From Sphingomonas lycopersici (GTDB lineage: Bacteria > Pseudomonadota > Alphaproteobacteria > Sphingomonadales > Sphingomonadaceae): DNA of 64,000 nucleotides. The stretch is from NCBI RefSeq assembly GCF_026130605.1, contig NZ_JANFAU010000001.1, positions 620,001 through 684,000 of the forward strand, written 5' to 3'. Numbering within the stretch: the first letter of the stretch is position 1; the number at the start of each line of letters is the position of its first letter. This document shows, piece after piece, positions 61,656 to 64,000 of this stretch. The notes beneath the pieces were generated by a model. It saw only the letters and a list, made by a program, of their open reading frames with translations, searched no databases and had not been told where the DNA came from. The translations under genes and the position numbers were made by a program.

Positions 61656-63512
61656 ATGCGTAACTTATTGATCGTCTCTCTTGCGGCTATTGCCTCGGTC
61701 GCGCACGCCGCGCCCGACGCGCCTTCGCCGATCCTGACCACGCCCGAGGCGAAGGACGTGCTGAGCTACGCCGTCCCCGAGGTCGCGCGCGTCACCCATG
61801 TCGATCTCGATCTGACCGCCGATTTCAAGGCGCAGATCATGCGCGGCAAGGCGACGCTCGATATCCTCGCCAAGCCCGATGCGCACGAGATCGTGCTCGA
61901 CGACAACAAGCTGGTGATCGCCGGCATCACCGATGCGGCGGGCAAGCCGCTCAAATGGACGGTCGGCGCACATGATGAGTATAAGGGCGCGCCGCTGACG
62001 GTGGAGATCGGCAGCGCGCGGCGGATCGTCATCACCTATCAATCCGATCCGGGCGCCAGCGCGCTCGGCTGGCTTTCGCCGGGGCTGACCGCGGGCAAGG
62101 TGAAGCCCTATCTCTACAGCCAGGGCCAGTCGATCAACAATCGCAGCTGGATACCGACGCAGGACAGCCCGGGCATCCGTCAGAGCTGGTCGGCCAGGAT
62201 CACCGTCCCGTCCGATCTCGTCGCGGTGATGAGCGCCGAGCGGCTGACCCCGGCGGGCGAACCGGCCGCGCCGGGCTGGCACAGCTATCGCTTCCGCATG
62301 GACCGCAATGTGCCCCCCTATCTGATCGCGCTCGCGGTGGGCGACCTCAAGTTCCAGCCGATCGACCGCCGTACCGGAATCTATACCGAGCCAGCAATGC
62401 TCAAGCGCGACGCCGCCGAACTTTCCGACACCGGGAAGATGGTCGACGCGGCGGAGGCGCTGTACGGCAAATATCGCTGGGGCCGCTACGACGTGCTCGT
62501 CCTGCCGCCGTCCTTCCCGTTCGGCGGGATGGAAAATCCGACGCTGACCTTCGCCACCCCGACGATCATCACCGGCGACAAATCCAATGTCGACGTGATC
62601 GCGCACGAACTGGCGCATAGTTGGTCAGGCAATCTCGTCACCAACGCGACCTGGTCGGATAGTTGGCTCAACGAAGGGTTCACGACCTATTTCGAGAACC
62701 GCATCGACGAGGCGCTGTACGGCAAGGAGCGCGCGGCGACGCTCGCCGATCTGTTGTGGGACAATCTCCAGCGCGATCTCAAGGCCGCGCCCGATGCCGA
62801 TGCGACGCGGCTCCACGGCAAGCCCGAAGGGACTTTTGGCGAGCTCGATTATACCAAGGGCTCGACCTTCCTGCGCACGATCGAATATGCCGTCGGCCGT
62901 GCGCGCTGGGATGCCTATCTCACCTCCTATTTCGATCGCCACGCCTTCCAGCCGCAGACCACCGCGGGCTTCCTTGCCGATCTGCGCGCCAATCTCATCA
63001 AGGGCGATGCCGCGCTCGAAGCCAAGCTCCAGCTCGACGAATGGGCCTATGCGCCCGGGCTGCCCGCCAATGCGGTGCATGTCCGGTCGGCGACGCTGGC
63101 GAAGATCGACGAGACGCTGAAACGCGTGAACGCCGGCGCGCCGATCGGCTCGATCGATACCGCGCATTGGTCGACGCAGGAATGGCTGCGCTTCCTCAAC
63201 GGGCTGCCGCGCGAACAGAGCGCGGCGCGGCTCGGCGAGCTCGATCGCACGCTCGGGCTGTCCGCCTCGCCCAATGCCTATATCCGCTCCGCCTGGCTCG
63301 TCCTCGCGATCGCCAATCGCTACGATCCGGCGATTCCGTCGATCGCGCAATTCCTGCCGAGCGTCGGCCGCGGGCTGTTGATCTTCCCGGTCTATCGCGC
63401 GTTGAAGGCGCAAGGCGATTGGGGGATGCCGATCGCCAGGCGTGACTATGCGATCGCGCGCAAGGGCTATCACCCCACGGTGGTCGCGACGCTCGATCGG
63501 TTGCTCGGCTGA
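61656..63512 (+). CDS. M1 family aminopeptidase, exported
   Basis: This is about 618 residues. A short signal peptide (to VAHA) precedes the N-terminal beta saddle; the catalytic domain has GGMEN at 290-294 and HELAH at 317-321 with the third zinc ligand Glu340 (LNEGFTTYFEN). It resembles leukotriene-A4-hydrolase-type aminopeptidases. ATG 61656 is used; the frame from 61596 is a shadow. It starts 93 bases after dgoA in the same direction and may be part of the same transcript. It could finish peptides released by the DUF885 protein, or be a housekeeping neighbour. Confidence 0.9.
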   Translation: MRNLLIVSLAAIASVAHAAPDAPSPILTTPEAKDVLSYAVPEVARVTHVDLDLTADFKAQIMRGKATLDILAKPDAHEIVLDDNKLVIAGITDAAGKPLKWTVGAHDEYKGAPLTVEIGSARRIVITYQSDPGASALGWLSPGLTAGKVKPYLYSQGQSINNRSWIPTQDSPGIRQSWSARITVPSDLVAVMSAERLTPAGEPAAPGWHSYRFRMDRNVPPYLIALAVGDLKFQPIDRRTGIYTEPAMLKRDAAELSDTGKMVDAAEALYGKYRWGRYDVLVLPPSFPFGGMENPTLTFATPTIITGDKSNVDVIAHELAHSWSGNLVTNATWSDSWLNEGFTTYFENRIDEALYGKERAATLADLLWDNLQRDLKAAPDADATRLHGKPEGTFGELDYTKGSTFLRTIEYAVGRARWDAYLTSYFDRHAFQPQTTAGFLADLRANLIKGDAALEAKLQLDEWAYAPGLPANAVHVRSATLAKIDETLKRVNAGAPIGSIDTAHWSTQEWLRFLNGLPREQSAARLGELDRTLGLSASPNAYIRSAWLVLAIANRYDPAIPSIAQFLPSVGRGLLIFPVYRALKAQGDWGMPIARRDYAIARKGYHPTVVATLDRLLG

Positions 63513-63549
63513 CCGCCGATCAGCCTTTTCGAAAAGGAGATTTCAGGCG

Positions 63550-64000
63550 ATGACCGATATCAGCAAGGCGGGCGGCTTCGTGCTCGGCGACCTCGAGGTG
63601 AAGCGGATGGGCTATGGCGCGATGCAGCTCGCCGGCCCGGGGGTGTTCGGCCCGCCGAAGGATCGCAACGCCGCGATCGCGGTGCTGCGGCATGCGGTGG
63701 AGGCGGGGGTCGATCATATCGACACGAGCGATTTCTACGGCCCGCATGTCACCAACCAGATCATCCGCGAGGCGCTGTCGCCCTATCCCGCCGGGCTGAC
63801 GATCGTCACCAAGGTCGGCGCGCGGCGCGGCGACGATGCGTCGTGGCTGCCCGCGCAAAGCCCGGCCGAGCTCAAACAGGCGGTCCACGACAATCTCCGC
63901 AACCTCGGGCTCGAACGGCTCGATGTCGTCAATCTGCGCGTGATGGGCGATGTTCATCACCCGACCGAGGAGCCGATCGCGGCGCAATTCGCCGCGCTCG
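63550..64000 (+). CDS. Aldo/keto reductase family oxidoreductase, 5' part
   Basis: The first 150 residues are in the window and the gene continues past the end. The NADPH-linked barrel opening (MGYGAMQLAG), catalytic Asp/Tyr region DTSDFYGPHVTN (the Tyr of the tetrad) and TKVGARRG Lys site are seen. A good ribosome site (AAAAGGAGA) precedes ATG 63550. Substrate is unknown; it may belong to the operon starting at 55927 or be a separate gene. Confidence 0.87.
   Translation, partial: MTDISKAGGFVLGDLEVKRMGYGAMQLAGPGVFGPPKDRNAAIAVLRHAVEAGVDHIDTSDFYGPHVTNQIIREALSPYPAGLTIVTKVGARRGDDASWLPAQSPAELKQAVHDNLRNLGLERLDVVNLRVMGDVHHPTEEPIAAQFAAL

Overview
The window is GC-rich alphaproteobacterial DNA, most likely from a sphingomonad (Sphingomonas or a close relative). 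The evidence is the strong third-position GC, the four TonB-dependent receptors, the TonB receptor/tryptophan-halogenase/SapC/cupin set typical of sphingomonads, caulobacters and xanthomonads, and a Caulobacter-type Weimberg xylose pathway. I saw no tRNA, rRNA, CRISPR array, transposase or phage gene. Almost every gene carries ordinary intact coding sequence.

Most of the window (1-37.8 kb) is a plant hemicellulose (glucuronoarabinoxylan) utilisation island. 1-7.8 kb: an operon on the minus strand (amidohydrolase, ACS-family uronate-type MFS carrier, cytochrome c, iron alcohol dehydrogenase, aldehyde dehydrogenase) lies beside a GntR regulator and a divergent GH67 alpha-glucuronidase; two matching palindromes mark the likely operators. 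7.8-17.2 kb: a LacI regulator, the Weimberg-type genes xylX-xylB-xylC plus a sugar porter on the minus strand, and a divergent esterase, polysaccharide deacetylase and GH43 on the plus strand. 17.2-23.5 kb: xylose isomerase, xylulokinase and a GH43 lipoprotein, divergent from a GH95. 24.3-33.8 kb: tryptophan halogenase-like protein and large TonB receptor, divergent from SapC, cupin, CE1-type esterase and GH27. 33.9-37.7 kb: GntR regulator, GH51 arabinofuranosidase and a cation/proton antiporter. Three good LacI-type 14-bp operators (13230, 21135, 28997) and one weaker one (37764) tie these operons together, presumably under the LacI protein encoded at 7785. Enzymes debranch and depolymerise arabinoxylan, the receptor imports oligosaccharides, and xylose can then go by both the isomerase and the oxidative route.

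38.1-43.6 kb is a vitamin B12 operon: a cobalamin riboswitch, btuB, a small membrane protein that may be the inner-membrane B12 carrier, a DUF1636 protein, cobT, an alpha-ribazole phosphatase and cobS. 43.6-49.0 kb holds a further TonB receptor, two L,D-transpeptidase-family proteins and a DUF411/DUF2231 pair that looks copper-related.

49.1-64.0 kb is a second glycan locus. A 915-residue secreted protein of unknown function and a GntR regulator are divergent; a large TonB receptor is divergent from a tight operon of GH127-type beta-L-arabinofuranosidase, DUF885 peptidase, 2-keto-3-deoxygalactonokinase, KDPGal aldolase, M1 peptidase and an aldo/keto reductase (cut by the window end). The mix of a beta-arabinofuranosidase, two peptidases and galactonate catabolism suggests plant arabinosylated glycoproteins as a substrate. 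Three copies of an AT-rich ATCGTATA core occur in the two divergent promoters of this locus.
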